Of a DNA stretch of 64,000 nt, positions 55,581 to 63,691 are shown in pieces. Made by a program: the position numbers and the translations under genes. The stretch comes from an uncultured Clostridia bacterium (GTDB taxonomy: Bacteria; Bacillota; Clostridia; Christensenellales; CALVMC01). The stretch's first letter is position 1, and the number at the start of each line of letters is the position of its first letter. Below the pieces are notes generated by a model. That model was not told the origin of the DNA and ran no database searches. It saw nothing but the letters and a program-made list of their open reading frames with translations. The DNA lies in contig CALVMC010000004.1 of NCBI GenBank assembly GCA_944342015.1, forward strand, positions 1 to 64,000, given 5' to 3'.

Positions 55581-56738
55581 ATGTTTAACATACTCAAACT
55601 GAATGAAATAAGCAATAAAATCGATAAAATTTTCGATTCTGATTATAATGTTACCAAAGATACCGAAAATCCCGACGGTATACTTTTAAGAAGTTTTTCC
55701 ATGCACGAATATCCCGTAAAAGATAAACTTCTTGCAGTTGCCAGATGCGGCGCAGGCGTAAATAATATTCCTATCCCCGACTATTCCGAAAAGGCAATAG
55801 TTGTATTCAATACCCCGGGGGCAAACGCAAACGCAGTTAAAGAACTCGTTCTCTGCTCTCTTATTCTGTCTTCGAGAAATATTGTCTCGGCAGTAGAATG
55901 GGTAAATACTTTAAAAGGAACTCCCGATATCCCAAAGCAAGTCGAAAGCGGTAAAAAAGCCTTTATCGGGCCCGAAATCAAAGGCAAAACTCTGGGTATA
56001 ATAGGACTCGGAGCAATAGGTTCTTTGATTGCAAATTCGGCTGTCGCACTCGATATGAATGTACTCGGATACGATCCTTTCCTCAGCGTAGATGTCGCTT
56101 GGAAACTTTCTTCCGAAGTTCAGAACGCTAAATCAATGCAGAAGATATTAACCGAAAGCGATTACATTACCCTTCATGTTCCTTACAACAAAGATACCAA
56201 AGGAATTATAAACAAAGAAGCCGTTTCCAAAATGAAAAACGGAGTTACTATAATTAACTGCGCAAGAGGAGAACTCGTTGACAATGACGCCGTTATAGAA
56301 GGACTCAAATCGGGTAAAATTGCAAAATATGTAACAGACTTCCCGTGCGAAGAGCTTGTAGGAGTTAAAAATGTTATTACTATTCCCCACCTTGGAGCGT
56401 CCACTCCCGAAGCCGAAGATAACTGCGCTGTTATGGCTGCAAAACAGTTAAAAGACTTTTTGGAAAACGGAAATATAATTAACAGCGTTAACTTCCCTAC
56501 AACCGTATCCCCGAGAGCGGGCGTACAAAGAATGACGGTAGTTCATAAAAATGTACCTGGAATTATCGCAAAAGCAACAACCATACTTTCAAATCACAAA
56601 ATAAATATAGCAAATATCCTATGCACCAGCAGAGGCGAACTTGCCTATATGATTATAGATGTAGACAGTAAAATGCCCAAAGATATCGAAAAAGAATTTT
56701 ACTGTCAAGAAGGTATAATGAAAATCAGAATACTGTAA
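55581..56738 (+). CDS. serA: D-3-phosphoglycerate dehydrogenase
   Basis: First step of serine synthesis: oxidises 3-phosphoglycerate with NAD+. 385 residues: the split substrate domain, a Rossmann NAD domain with LGIIGLGAIGSLIA (about 135-148), catalytic Arg in NCARGELVD, Glu in FPCEEL and His in PHLGAST, then a C-terminal ACT domain (about 315-385, from TVVHKNVPGIIAKATT) that could bind serine for feedback control. It is shorter than the E. coli enzyme and of the compact clostridial type. The motif FPCEEL replaces the usual VFxxEP near the catalytic Glu, a small local divergence. Confidence 0.95.
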   Translation: MFNILKLNEISNKIDKIFDSDYNVTKDTENPDGILLRSFSMHEYPVKDKLLAVARCGAGVNNIPIPDYSEKAIVVFNTPGANANAVKELVLCSLILSSRNIVSAVEWVNTLKGTPDIPKQVESGKKAFIGPEIKGKTLGIIGLGAIGSLIANSAVALDMNVLGYDPFLSVDVAWKLSSEVQNAKSMQKILTESDYITLHVPYNKDTKGIINKEAVSKMKNGVTIINCARGELVDNDAVIEGLKSGKIAKYVTDFPCEELVGVKNVITIPHLGASTPEAEDNCAVMAAKQLKDFLENGNIINSVNFPTTVSPRAGVQRMTVVHKNVPGIIAKATTILSNHKINIANILCTSRGELAYMIIDVDSKMPKDIEKEFYCQEGIMKIRIL

Positions 56739-56767
56739 TTTTTTTAAAATAAATCGGAGGTAGAACT

Positions 56768-57043
56768 ATGGTAGATGTCAATGTAACAAACGGAACATTA
56801 GAGCAAAATGAAATCAACGCTTATGTTGATTATGTAAAAAGCAAAAATGTAGGTAAAGAACTTGTTTACCTTAACATTAAAGTGGACGGCGATTTTGTTG
56901 AACTCGAATATAAAACAGAGTCTGTCCCCTTTGAAAGAATAAGAAGAATTACCGGCTATCTTGTTGGCACTACCGACAGATGGAATAACGCAAAAAGAGC
57001 GGAAGAAAGAGACCGTGTAAAACACGATGTATCCGCTGAATAA
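56768..57043 (+). CDS. Small protein with an NrdD-like glycyl-radical motif
   Basis: 91 residues, third gene of the serC-serA run, 29 bases after serA with ribosome site CGGAGG. The C-terminal third, RRITGYLVGTTDRWNNAKRA followed by EERDRVKH, looks like the end of class III (anaerobic) ribonucleotide reductases, where the Gly in R-x-x-GY carries the radical. The rest is a small alpha/beta segment with no match known to me. There is no cysteine anywhere, so the zinc site that precedes the radical glycine in NrdD is absent. Databases tend to label such short proteins anaerobic ribonucleotide reductase; a true reductase is impossible at this size. A detachable radical subunit like GrcA, or a repurposed fold, are possibilities. 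Confidence 0.75.
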   Translation: MVDVNVTNGTLEQNEINAYVDYVKSKNVGKELVYLNIKVDGDFVELEYKTESVPFERIRRITGYLVGTTDRWNNAKRAEERDRVKHDVSAE

Positions 57044-57097
57044 ATTAAGAGTTACCATATACTTACAAAAATAAAGTATTTTAATAAATTTAATTAA

Positions 57098-57128
57098 TAA
57101 AAGCGGACAAAAGTCCGCTTTTTTTTGT
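57098..57128 (+). terminator. Terminator of the serine operon
   Basis: AAAAGCGGAC/GTCCGCTTTTTTTT hairpin. Confidence 0.9.
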
Positions 57129-57443
57129 TATATTGTAATAACTTAATAACTTTCTCTAACTTTTGTGTTTTCTCCAATTTTTCAATCAAGCTATAAACAA
57201 ATATTTTGTAATTAACGCTACCGCAATACTTAATACTATCGGAATCAAAAATGTATTTATTATATAAAGGGTTTTTTCCTTTCAGAAGATGCTTTATTCT
57301 GTCCGAACTGAAACTCTATAATATGACATTGATAAATAAATAAGATCTAAGCGATATATTTAAATTAAAAAAATTACTTGTTACCATATTTTACATATTA
57401 TGTTTAACGCCATTTCTTTCGTAGATTCATAAAATATATTATA
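57129..57443. other. AT-rich intergenic stretch with a possible hydrophobic coding remnant
   Basis: On the minus strand at about 57188-57288 a short frame without a good start reads KEKTLYIINTFLIPIVLSIA and on to a stop, a single membrane helix. It may be a decayed gene or chance. Nothing else is seen. Confidence 0.3.
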
Positions 57444-57861
57444 ATGAAAAAATTTTGGAATACCGTTAAAAATACAATCGGATTGAACGATATATGGCTG
57501 GCTGTTTTTTGTTATACTTCTTGTAAATCTCGTGTTAAGTATGGTTTTTCCTTTGCCGGAAAACGATTCAAGAACGGGGCTTGATATTGTAACAAGAACG
57601 GCAGTTGCCGTACTTTCGGGATATTTTATAAGCAAAAATTTTACAGAAAAAAAACCCGTAATGCTCGAAGATAAAGAAAAGCAAACTCGCCATTCCTTTC
57701 AAACTACAATAGTTGCATTAATAGGTCTTTTTTCACTTTCACTTATGATTGCCGTCCGTTTCACCGAAAGTATGAATTTTTCGCCCACTACACTGTCACA
57801 AGTAAGAGATTTATATCTCGTTTCCGTTGCTTTTTTAATGGGTACGGCAAAAGAACATTAA
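57444..57861 (+). pseudogene. Small membrane protein gene with a one-base frameshift in a T run
   Basis: From the ATG at 57444 the frame reads MKKFWNTVKNTIGLNDIWLAVF and leaves the hydrophobic pattern right after the six T's at 57505-57510. With one T removed it continues as VILLVNLVLSMVFPLPENDS to the stop at 57861, making a coherent protein of about 138 residues with three or four membrane segments. Without the correction only the downstream part (from GTG at 57532) is open, starting inside the first helix. No family recognised. The frameshift may be an assembly error, a mutation or slippage-dependent expression. A second such case is at 26534. Confidence 0.65.
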
Positions 57862-57925
57862 ATTAAAACTTTTTTTAATTTAATTTTATTTAAAAATTAC
57901 TTTCGTTTTTATAATAACTTAATAA

Positions 57926-58477
57926 TTACTTTATTTGAGAAAGCAATTCGTCTACGGTAAATACCTGCGCTCCGTACACACTTTTCAGATAATCGATACC
58001 GATATTATAATCCTGCTCGGTAAAACTGTCCGTTGCGTCGGACGCTACTATAACATTATATCCTAAGCAGTATGCGTCGGCAGAAGTGTGTCTTACGCAC
58101 ATATGAGTATGAAGTCCCGTCATTACAACATTTTCGATACCTAATTCTTTAAGTAATAATTCAAGGTCGGTTCTGAAAAATCCGCTGTATCTTCTCTTCG
58201 GTACGACATAGTCTTTCTCGCAAAGTTTGAGTTCGGGAATAACTTCCGCTCCCTTCGTCCCTGCAATAGCGTGGTCGCCCCAAAGTTTCAATTCATGGTC
58301 AATACCTTTAATATGCGCATCGTTACAGAAAATGACGGCTACGCCTTTTTTTCTTGCTCCGTCAAGCAGTCTTGCGACATTGGGAACAATGGCAAGTCCT
58401 CTGTCGCATTTCAATGCGCCGGTTACAAAATCGTTTAACATGTCAACAACTAAAATAGCAGTTTTTTTCGCTTCCAT
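57926..58477 (-). CDS. Isochorismatase-fold cysteine hydrolase, possible nicotinamidase
   Basis: 183 residues from the ATG at 58477 behind ACGGAGA. Catalytic triad: Asp in VVDMLNDF (about 10), Lys in VVPKRRYSGF (about 92) and Cys in GLHTHMCVRHTSADA (about 131). A metal set like that of nicotinamidases can be proposed from DAH (about 50-52) and the His of WGDHAIAGTKGAEV. The last segment is close to the nicotinamidase WPxHCVxGTxGAE pattern, which favours nicotinamide hydrolysis feeding PncB. Other family members cleave ureido or isochorismate substrates, so the substrate is not certain. It has its own promoter. Confidence 0.85.
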   Translation of the reverse strand: MEAKKTAILVVDMLNDFVTGALKCDRGLAIVPNVARLLDGARKKGVAVIFCNDAHIKGIDHELKLWGDHAIAGTKGAEVIPELKLCEKDYVVPKRRYSGFFRTDLELLLKELGIENVVMTGLHTHMCVRHTSADAYCLGYNVIVASDATDSFTEQDYNIGIDYLKSVYGAQVFTVDELLSQIK

Positions 58478-58502
58478 AATATTTCTCCGTTTAGTTTTTT
58501 TT

Positions 58503-58531
58503 AATATACTATTTTTATGGCTAAAAGTCAA
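58503..58531 (-). promoter_or_regulatory. Promoter of the isochorismatase-fold gene
   Basis: TTGACT (58531-58526), a 17-base spacer and TATATT (58508-58503) on the minus strand. Confidence 0.7.
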
Positions 58532-58643
58532 TTATTTAATCCTTATTCTCTTATAGTTATACATTTTTAAATATAAATTACAAAATAAGATTTGATTCAT
58601 ATTATTAAAAAATCGGTAATTTTAATATTTTAAATATCAGCTT

Positions 58644-58674
58644 AAAAAAATCGGTCAGTTTTGACCGATTTTTT
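58644..58674 (-). terminator. Terminator of the DUF3021/LytTR pair
   Basis: AAAATCGGTCA/TGACCGATTTTTT hairpin; T runs lie on both sides but the only gene ending toward it is on the minus strand. Confidence 0.85.
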
Positions 58675-58754
58675 ATATGCTTTTAACATGGCATTTTTAC
58701 CGAAATATATTTATTAAAACTTATAATTCTATTCAATTAAACAAAATTTTCATA

Positions 58755-59174
58755 TCAGGATTGTAAATTCTTATTTGCACTTTTTATTTTAGCTTTTATT
58801 GAAAAATAAATTATCAGCCAAACTAATAAATATCCTGCCACATACGCTGCTGTAAAAATGAGTACAGTAATCCAATTCGAAGCCAACCACCCATTCAAAA
58901 GATAAATTGCAATATAATCCAGATATAAAACTCCCGAATGAATAACTGTCGCCCATAACATAGGCAATTTTTCAATTTCATAGACAACGCTTATTCCTGC
59001 TGCAATAAAAGCAAGTATTGCGCTTGTAAAAATTCCTAAAACAATTTTTTGCCATATTTCATAATTTAAAGTTCCTATTGAACCTAATATCAGTATAATA
59101 ATGGCATAAATTATAGGCCCTAAAACCGAAAAAAGCGCACCTCTTTTAAAAAATATTTTAACATAATCGTTCAT
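58755..59174 (-). CDS. DUF3021 family membrane protein
   Basis: 139 residues with four membrane helices and a basic cytoplasmic end, matching DUF3021: FFKRGALFSVLGPIIYAII at the start and the later LPMLWATVIHSGVLYLDYIAIYLLNGW. DUF3021 proteins are commonly encoded next to a LytTR DNA-binding protein and are thought to control it at the membrane, though no mechanism is established. The gene overlaps the upstream LytTR gene by 17 bases and has an AAAGGAGG ribosome site inside it, so the two are co-translated. Likely partner: the 59158-59610 regulator. Confidence 0.9.
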   Translation of the reverse strand: MNDYVKIFFKRGALFSVLGPIIYAIIILILGSIGTLNYEIWQKIVLGIFTSAILAFIAAGISVVYEIEKLPMLWATVIHSGVLYLDYIAIYLLNGWLASNWITVLIFTAAYVAGYLLVWLIIYFSIKAKIKSANKNLQS

Positions 59175-59610
59175 TTTTAATCCTCCTTTTTATTTCCGCA
59201 AAACATCTCCTTGATACATATTCTTTATAACCGCTTTTAAATATCGCATCCACCGCCCCGCTGAAAGATAAAGTAAATTTAGAAAGTGCATTTTTATTTG
59301 CAATCGACGATTTGTTAATTGTTATAAAATTTTTCGGTAATTCTTCTTTAATTTCATAAAGTCTTTTATTAACAAAAAACCGTTTGTTTTCATTATCTAT
59401 TGCATAAAGCTTCCCGTCTATAACCGAAAAACATTCGATATCTTCTATCGGCAAATTAACAATTTCATTTTCATAATATACTTGCAATAAATCTATTCCA
59501 TTATATTGCATTACTAAATTTTCAATTTTTGATGTAAATGCTGATTCTTTTTTTGATAATAATGTAAGAGATTCTTCTTTGCTTTTATCGATTATCAGTT
59601 CAAATTTCAT
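59158..59610 (-). CDS. LytTR family DNA-binding regulator
   Basis: 150 residues. The N-terminal 40 form a short helix-rich segment; the rest is a LytTR DNA-binding domain (about 48-146), with IEDIECFSVIDGKLYAID, LYEIKEELPKNFITINKSSI, FSGAVDAIFKSGYKEYVSRR. There is no receiver domain, as usual for the DUF3021-paired type. Two identical 9-base direct repeats 12 bases apart lie just upstream of its promoter, the layout known for LytTR sites, so autoregulation is likely. The targets beyond its own operon and the signal are unknown. Confidence 0.88.
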   Translation of the reverse strand: MKFELIIDKSKEESLTLLSKKESAFTSKIENLVMQYNGIDLLQVYYENEIVNLPIEDIECFSVIDGKLYAIDNENKRFFVNKRLYEIKEELPKNFITINKSSIANKNALSKFTLSFSGAVDAIFKSGYKEYVSRRCFAEIKRRIKNERLC

Positions 59611-59633
59611 CTCGATTTTTCCTCCTTAAAATC

Positions 59634-59662
59634 ATTATAGATTACAAAAAAAGTATTTACAA
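59634..59662 (-). promoter_or_regulatory. Promoter of the LytTR-DUF3021 operon
   Basis: TTGTAA (59662-59657), a 17-base spacer and TATAAT (59639-59634) on the minus strand, with AAGGAGG following. Confidence 0.78.
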
Positions 59663-59674
59663 TATATTAAACTC

Positions 59675-59704
59675 AATCGGTATTTTTTCGACTGTAATCG
59701 GTAT
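59675..59704. promoter_or_regulatory. Candidate LytTR binding site
   Basis: AATCGGTAT at 59675-59683 and again at 59696-59704, separated by 12 bases (21 bases start to start, two helical turns). LytTR proteins are known to bind 9-base direct repeats 12-13 bases apart. It ends 13 bases before the -35 box. Confidence 0.7.
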
Positions 59705-59824
59705 AAATACCTGATTATTTTATATTTTATTAAAATACAAATATCAGTTTTTATCAGAATTTATTAATTTTGCATATTATTTTTTACAAACTTTTTAATA
59801 CAAATTTTTTATAGAGTAAAATCA

Positions 59825-59851
59825 AAAAAGCAAGAATTATCTTGCTTTTTT
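59825..59851 (-). terminator. Terminator of tRNA-Thr
   Basis: AAAAGCAAGA/TCTTGCTTTTTT hairpin immediately past the encoded CCA. Confidence 0.8.
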
Positions 59852-59927
59852 TGGAGCTACTGGCCGGACTTGAACCGGCGACCTGCTGATTACGAATCAG
59901 CTGCTCTACCGACTGAGCCACAGTAGC
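59852..59927 (-). tRNA. tRNA-Thr (anticodon CGT)
   Basis: Acceptor GCTACTG/CAGTAGC, anticodon stem GCTGA/TCAGC with loop TTCGTAA (anticodon CGT, codon ACG), T arm CCGGTTCAAGTCCGG and an encoded CCA. Standard 76-base cloverleaf. Confidence 0.95.
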
Positions 59928-60105
59928 AAATTTTCCTTTTTTAAGGAAAATATTTGAACATATTCGATTTATATTGCTGTTTAAGTTTTAATTATTTTAG
60001 TTCAAAATTAATTATATCGTAGTTATCGAATCCATTGAATTTAAAACTTAAAAGCAGCAATAAAGATATTAATATATTAGTTTACCGTTGTCAAGTTTTT
60101 TAATC

Positions 60106-61497
60106 CTAAAAGTCTGCGCTTTTGCAGGTTCTTGCAAAGGGCAATACGTCTCTTATATTGGAAATACCCGTTAAATACATAATAAGCCTTTCAAACCCTA
60201 ACCCGAAGCCTGCATGTTTTACTCCGCCGTATTTTCTGAGATCGAGATACCAATAGTAATCTTTTTCGTCGAGATTAAGTTCTTTCATTCTTTTAACGAG
60301 TTTATCGTACCTTTCCTCTCTCTGGCTTCCGCCTATAAGTTCACCTACCCCCGGAACCAATAAGTCCATAGCGGCAACTGTTTTATCATCGTCGTTCATA
60401 CGCATATAAAAGGCTTTGATTTCCTTAGGATAATCGGTAACGAAGACAGGACACTTGTAAACCTGTTCGGTTAAATATCTTTCGTGTTCGGTCTGCAAAT
60501 CACTGCCCCAATCTACTTTGTAAGTAAAGTTATCGTTATGTTTTTTTAGTATTTCGACGGCTTTGCTGTAAGTTATATGAGCAAAATCGGATGACAGTAA
60601 GTCGGTAAGCCTCTGTTTGAGTCCTTTATCGACGAAAGAGTCGAAAAATTCTATTTCTTCCCCGCATTTATCCATAACTTCTTTAATTACATATTTAAGC
60701 ATATCGCAAGCAAGGCTCATATCGTCTTTCAAATCGGCAAAAGCGATTTCCGGCTCTATCATCCAGAACTCGGCTGCGTGTCTTGGCGTGAAACTTTTTT
60801 CAGACCTGAAAGTGGGTCCGAAAGTATAGACATTTGAAAAAGCAAGCGCAAAACATTCCGCCTCCAACTGACCTGAAACGGTAAGGCTTGTTTTTTTACC
60901 GAAAAAGTCTTCGGAATAATCGACTTCCTTATTATCGTTCAATGGAATATTTTTCAAATCCAAAGTTGTTATCTGAAACATTTCCCCTGCTCCCTCGCAG
61001 TCGCTTGCGGTAATAATAGGAGTGTGAACATAAACGAAATTTCTTCCTGCAAAGAAGGAATGGATTGCCTGAGCCGCAACTGAACGGACTTTGAATACCG
61101 CAGAAAAAGTATTGGTTCTCGGTCTTAAATGAGCGATTTCCCTGAGATATTCTAAACTGTGTCTTTTCTTTTGCAAGGGATAATCGGGGTCGGACTCTGC
61201 CTCTACCGTAATTTTTTCCGCCCTTATTTCATAAGGCTGTTTATTCTCGGGAGTAAGAACGAGTTTACCGACAACGGATATACCTGCTCCGCTGTTGAGT
61301 TTTACTATATCATCGAAATTTATTAATTTATTATCGAAAAATATCTGAGTGGATTTGAAAGCCGTACCGTCGTTAAGTTCTATAAAACCGAAAACCTTGG
61401 AATCTCTTACCGTCCTTACCCAACCGCTGACCGTAACTTGTTTATCGCTGAAACTATTCACATTTTTTCTTAAATCTGCAAGAGTCAATCTGTCCAT
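60106..61497 (-). CDS. asnS: Asparaginyl-tRNA synthetase
   Basis: Class IIb synthetase charging tRNA-Asn. 463 residues: N-terminal OB-fold (about 1-110, with [24 protein letters not shown]), the class II core with motif 1 near [21 protein letters not shown], motif 2 as [22 protein letters not shown] and motif 3 as [14 protein letters not shown]. The GAGEMFQ segment and overall length mark AsnS rather than AspS. Direct charging means this organism need not rely only on the GatCAB amidation route for Asn-tRNA. The AAGGTAATT ribosome site is present; no T-box leader is visible upstream. Confidence 0.96.
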   Translation of the reverse strand: MDRLTLADLRKNVNSFSDKQVTVSGWVRTVRDSKVFGFIELNDGTAFKSTQIFFDNKLINFDDIVKLNSGAGISVVGKLVLTPENKQPYEIRAEKITVEAESDPDYPLQKKRHSLEYLREIAHLRPRTNTFSAVFKVRSVAAQAIHSFFAGRNFVYVHTPIITASDCEGAGEMFQITTLDLKNIPLNDNKEVDYSEDFFGKKTSLTVSGQLEAECFALAFSNVYTFGPTFRSEKSFTPRHAAEFWMIEPEIAFADLKDDMSLACDMLKYVIKEVMDKCGEEIEFFDSFVDKGLKQRLTDLLSSDFAHITYSKAVEILKKHNDNFTYKVDWGSDLQTEHERYLTEQVYKCPVFVTDYPKEIKAFYMRMNDDDKTVAAMDLLVPGVGELIGGSQREERYDKLVKRMKELNLDEKDYYWYLDLRKYGGVKHAGFGLGFERLIMYLTGISNIRDVLPFARTCKSADF

Positions 61498-61757
61498 AAT
61501 AATTACCTTAAAAATTTAATAATGATAATTATAACACACTATTGATTTTATAACAAGTATTCACCGTAAAAGATAAATTATAATTTTAACCGATAATTAA
61601 TTTTAATGAAAAACAGGCTGAAAAAAGGTTAAAATATGAATATAAAAAATAGCAATTCTACAATTGCAAACAGACGGTAAAAAACAAAAAAGAAAACAAT
61701 TAAATCTAAAATAAATACGAGTTAAATAATAAAGCAACTAAGATTTACCGAACTCAA

Positions 61758-61786
61758 TTGACTACTTTATTAAAATATTTTATACT
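61758..61786 (+). promoter_or_regulatory. Promoter of leuA
   Basis: TTGACT (61758-61763), a 17-base spacer and TATACT (61781-61786). The start lies about 10 bases before the ribosome site, so there is no room for a T-box or leader peptide. The stretch 61498-61757 upstream shows nothing else. Confidence 0.75.
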
Positions 61787-61802
61787 TAATAAAAGGTGAC
61801 TT

Positions 61803-63299
61803 ATGAAGAAAATAATATTATTTGACACTACGCTGAGAGACGGCGAACAAGCGCCGGGATACTCGATGCAAACAGAAGAAAAAACAGAGATAGCAACAGC
61901 GCTCGAAAAACTCGGGATAGATATAATCGAAGGCGGATTTGCCGCAAGTTCCGAAGGCGATTTGAATGCAATCAAAAAGATATGCGACGCTGTTAAAGAC
62001 AGTGAAATTGCAAGTCTTGCAAGGGCTTCTGAAAGCGATATCGACGCTGCCGAAAAGGCTCTTAAAAACGCCGTTTCGTCGAGAATACACATTTTTCTTG
62101 CGACGAGCGAAATTCATATGAAATATAAACTTAAAATGAGCGAAAGCGAAGTTTTGGACAGAATAGAAAAAAGCGTCAAATATGCTTGCGGAAAGTGCGC
62201 CAATGTACAGTTTTCGGCAGAAGACGCATTCCGTTCCGACAGAAAGTTTTTGAAAAAGGCTCTTGAAACTGCCATAAAGGCGGGCGCAACGACTGTAAAT
62301 ATTGCGGATACCGTGGGTTACGCAACGCCCGAAGAGGTAAAATCTCTTATATCCTATCTTAACGGAATGAATAACAGAGAAAAGGTAAAACTCGGAATAC
62401 ACTGTCATAACGACCTTGGTATGGCGACGGCAAACAGCATATCGGCGATAGAAGCGGGAGCCGACCATATAGAGGGAACTATAAACGGTATCGGAGAGAG
62501 AAGCGGAAACGCAGCACTCGAAGAAATTATTATGGCATTAAAAATACGTGCTGATATTCTGAAAGCCGAAACCAAAGCCGACACGAAACTTATATATAAA
62601 ACCTGCAAACTTGTCAGTAACATAACAGGAAGCAGACTTCCTTTAAACAAGCCTATTGTAGGCTCAAACGCTTTCAAACACGAATCGGGAATCCATCAGC
62701 ACGGAGTACTCGCCGCCCCTATCACCTATGAGATTTTTTCACCCGAAGATATAGGAATGAAAAGGAGCGAAATAATTCTCGGAAAGCACAGCGGAAAGCA
62801 CGCATTTCAAAGTCAACTTGAAGAAATGGGATACACTGTAACTCCGGAAGAGATAAACAGTTATTTCGAAAAATTCAAAGCCCTTGCCGATAAGAAGAAA
62901 TTTGTTTCGGGAAAAGACATCGAAGCTATAATTCATAATAATACAGCCGATTTGAAACTTAACAAATATTCCCTTAAATCTTTCGTAATACAGTCGCACT
63001 CTCAGGGAGCGTACGCAAATGTAATACTTTTGAAAAACGAAGATTTTATCAACGAATACGCTTCGGGACTGGGCGGCGTAGACGCTTCTTTTACTGCGAT
63101 TAACAAAATAATAGGTAAAAACCTTAAACTTTTAAGTTACAGTCTTAATGCGGTAACGGAAGGCGAAGACGCACTCGGGGAAGCTTTGGTAAAACTTTCG
63201 GACGGCGAAAACACGGTGAACGGAAGAGGAGTATCCACCGATATACTCGAAGCTTCTATCCTTGCCTATATAGACGGAGTAAACAAGTTAGGTTTATGA
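61803..63299 (+). CDS. leuA: 2-isopropylmalate synthase
   Basis: Condenses acetyl-CoA with 2-oxoisovalerate, the committed step of leucine synthesis. 498 residues. TIM barrel with FDTTLRDGEQAPGYSM (metal Asp, catalytic Arg) at the N-terminus, IHCHNDLGMATANS (metal His pair, about 200-213) and NGIGERSGNAALEE; then linker subdomains including KHESGIHQHG; and the C-terminal LeuA regulatory domain (about 370-498) ending in VNGRGVSTDILEASILAYIDG, which binds leucine for feedback inhibition. No leuBCD gene is adjacent. AAGGTGA precedes the ATG. Identification is secure; homocitrate synthase is less likely given full regulatory domain match. Confidence 0.95.
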   Translation: MKKIILFDTTLRDGEQAPGYSMQTEEKTEIATALEKLGIDIIEGGFAASSEGDLNAIKKICDAVKDSEIASLARASESDIDAAEKALKNAVSSRIHIFLATSEIHMKYKLKMSESEVLDRIEKSVKYACGKCANVQFSAEDAFRSDRKFLKKALETAIKAGATTVNIADTVGYATPEEVKSLISYLNGMNNREKVKLGIHCHNDLGMATANSISAIEAGADHIEGTINGIGERSGNAALEEIIMALKIRADILKAETKADTKLIYKTCKLVSNITGSRLPLNKPIVGSNAFKHESGIHQHGVLAAPITYEIFSPEDIGMKRSEIILGKHSGKHAFQSQLEEMGYTVTPEEINSYFEKFKALADKKKFVSGKDIEAIIHNNTADLKLNKYSLKSFVIQSHSQGAYANVILLKNEDFINEYASGLGGVDASFTAINKIIGKNLKLLSYSLNAVTEGEDALGEALVKLSDGENTVNGRGVSTDILEASILAYIDGVNKLGL

Positions 63300-63351
63300 T
63301 AAAGTTTAAATATATAAATATTTCTTTTAAAATTTATTTAAAATAAAAAAC

Positions 63352-63382
63352 AAAAAAGCCGTTACTTATGTAACGGCTTTTA
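63352..63382. terminator. Bidirectional terminator
   Basis: AAAAGCCGTTAC/GTAACGGCTTTT hairpin between leuA and acpP. Confidence 0.88.
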
Positions 63383-63398
63383 TATAATCATAATTAAA

Positions 63399-63629
63399 TT
63401 ACTTTTGTCTTTGTTCGATATAATCGACTACATCTTTAACTTTTTTAAGTCCTAACGCAGCGTCGTCTTCAACCGTGATATTATATTTTTCCTCGATGTT
63501 CATAATCAAATCTACTAAATCGAGAGAATCGGCACCGAGTTCCTCAATTATATCGGTATCGAGAGTAATTTTATCCTTATCTGTTTTAAACTGTGTTGAG
63601 AGTAAATCTCTTATATATTCGAAGACCAT
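63399..63629 (-). CDS. acpP: Acyl carrier protein
   Basis: 76-residue four-helix carrier of growing fatty-acyl chains. The phosphopantetheine serine lies in LGADSLDLVDLIMNIEEKY (DSLD, Ser at about 37). The second ATG (63629) is correctly spaced from GGGGG; the first, two codons earlier, abuts it. It lies 62 bases after a phosphopantetheinyl transferase gene on the same strand, so the carrier and the enzyme that activates it are probably co-transcribed. No fab genes are in the window, so it may be the main fatty-acid carrier or a dedicated one. Confidence 0.95.
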   Translation of the reverse strand: MVFEYIRDLLSTQFKTDKDKITLDTDIIEELGADSLDLVDLIMNIEEKYNITVEDDAALGLKKVKDVVDYIEQRQK

Positions 63630-63691
63630 AAACATCCCCCTTTGTGATTAATAAAATTATATCATTATAAATATATTATGTCAAATATTTA

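Noticed and set aside
61498-61802. T-box or leader-peptide attenuator before leuA
   Set aside because: No AGGGTGG-type T-box core is seen, the one short ATG frame here has no leucine codon, and the promoter lies too close to leuA for a leader.
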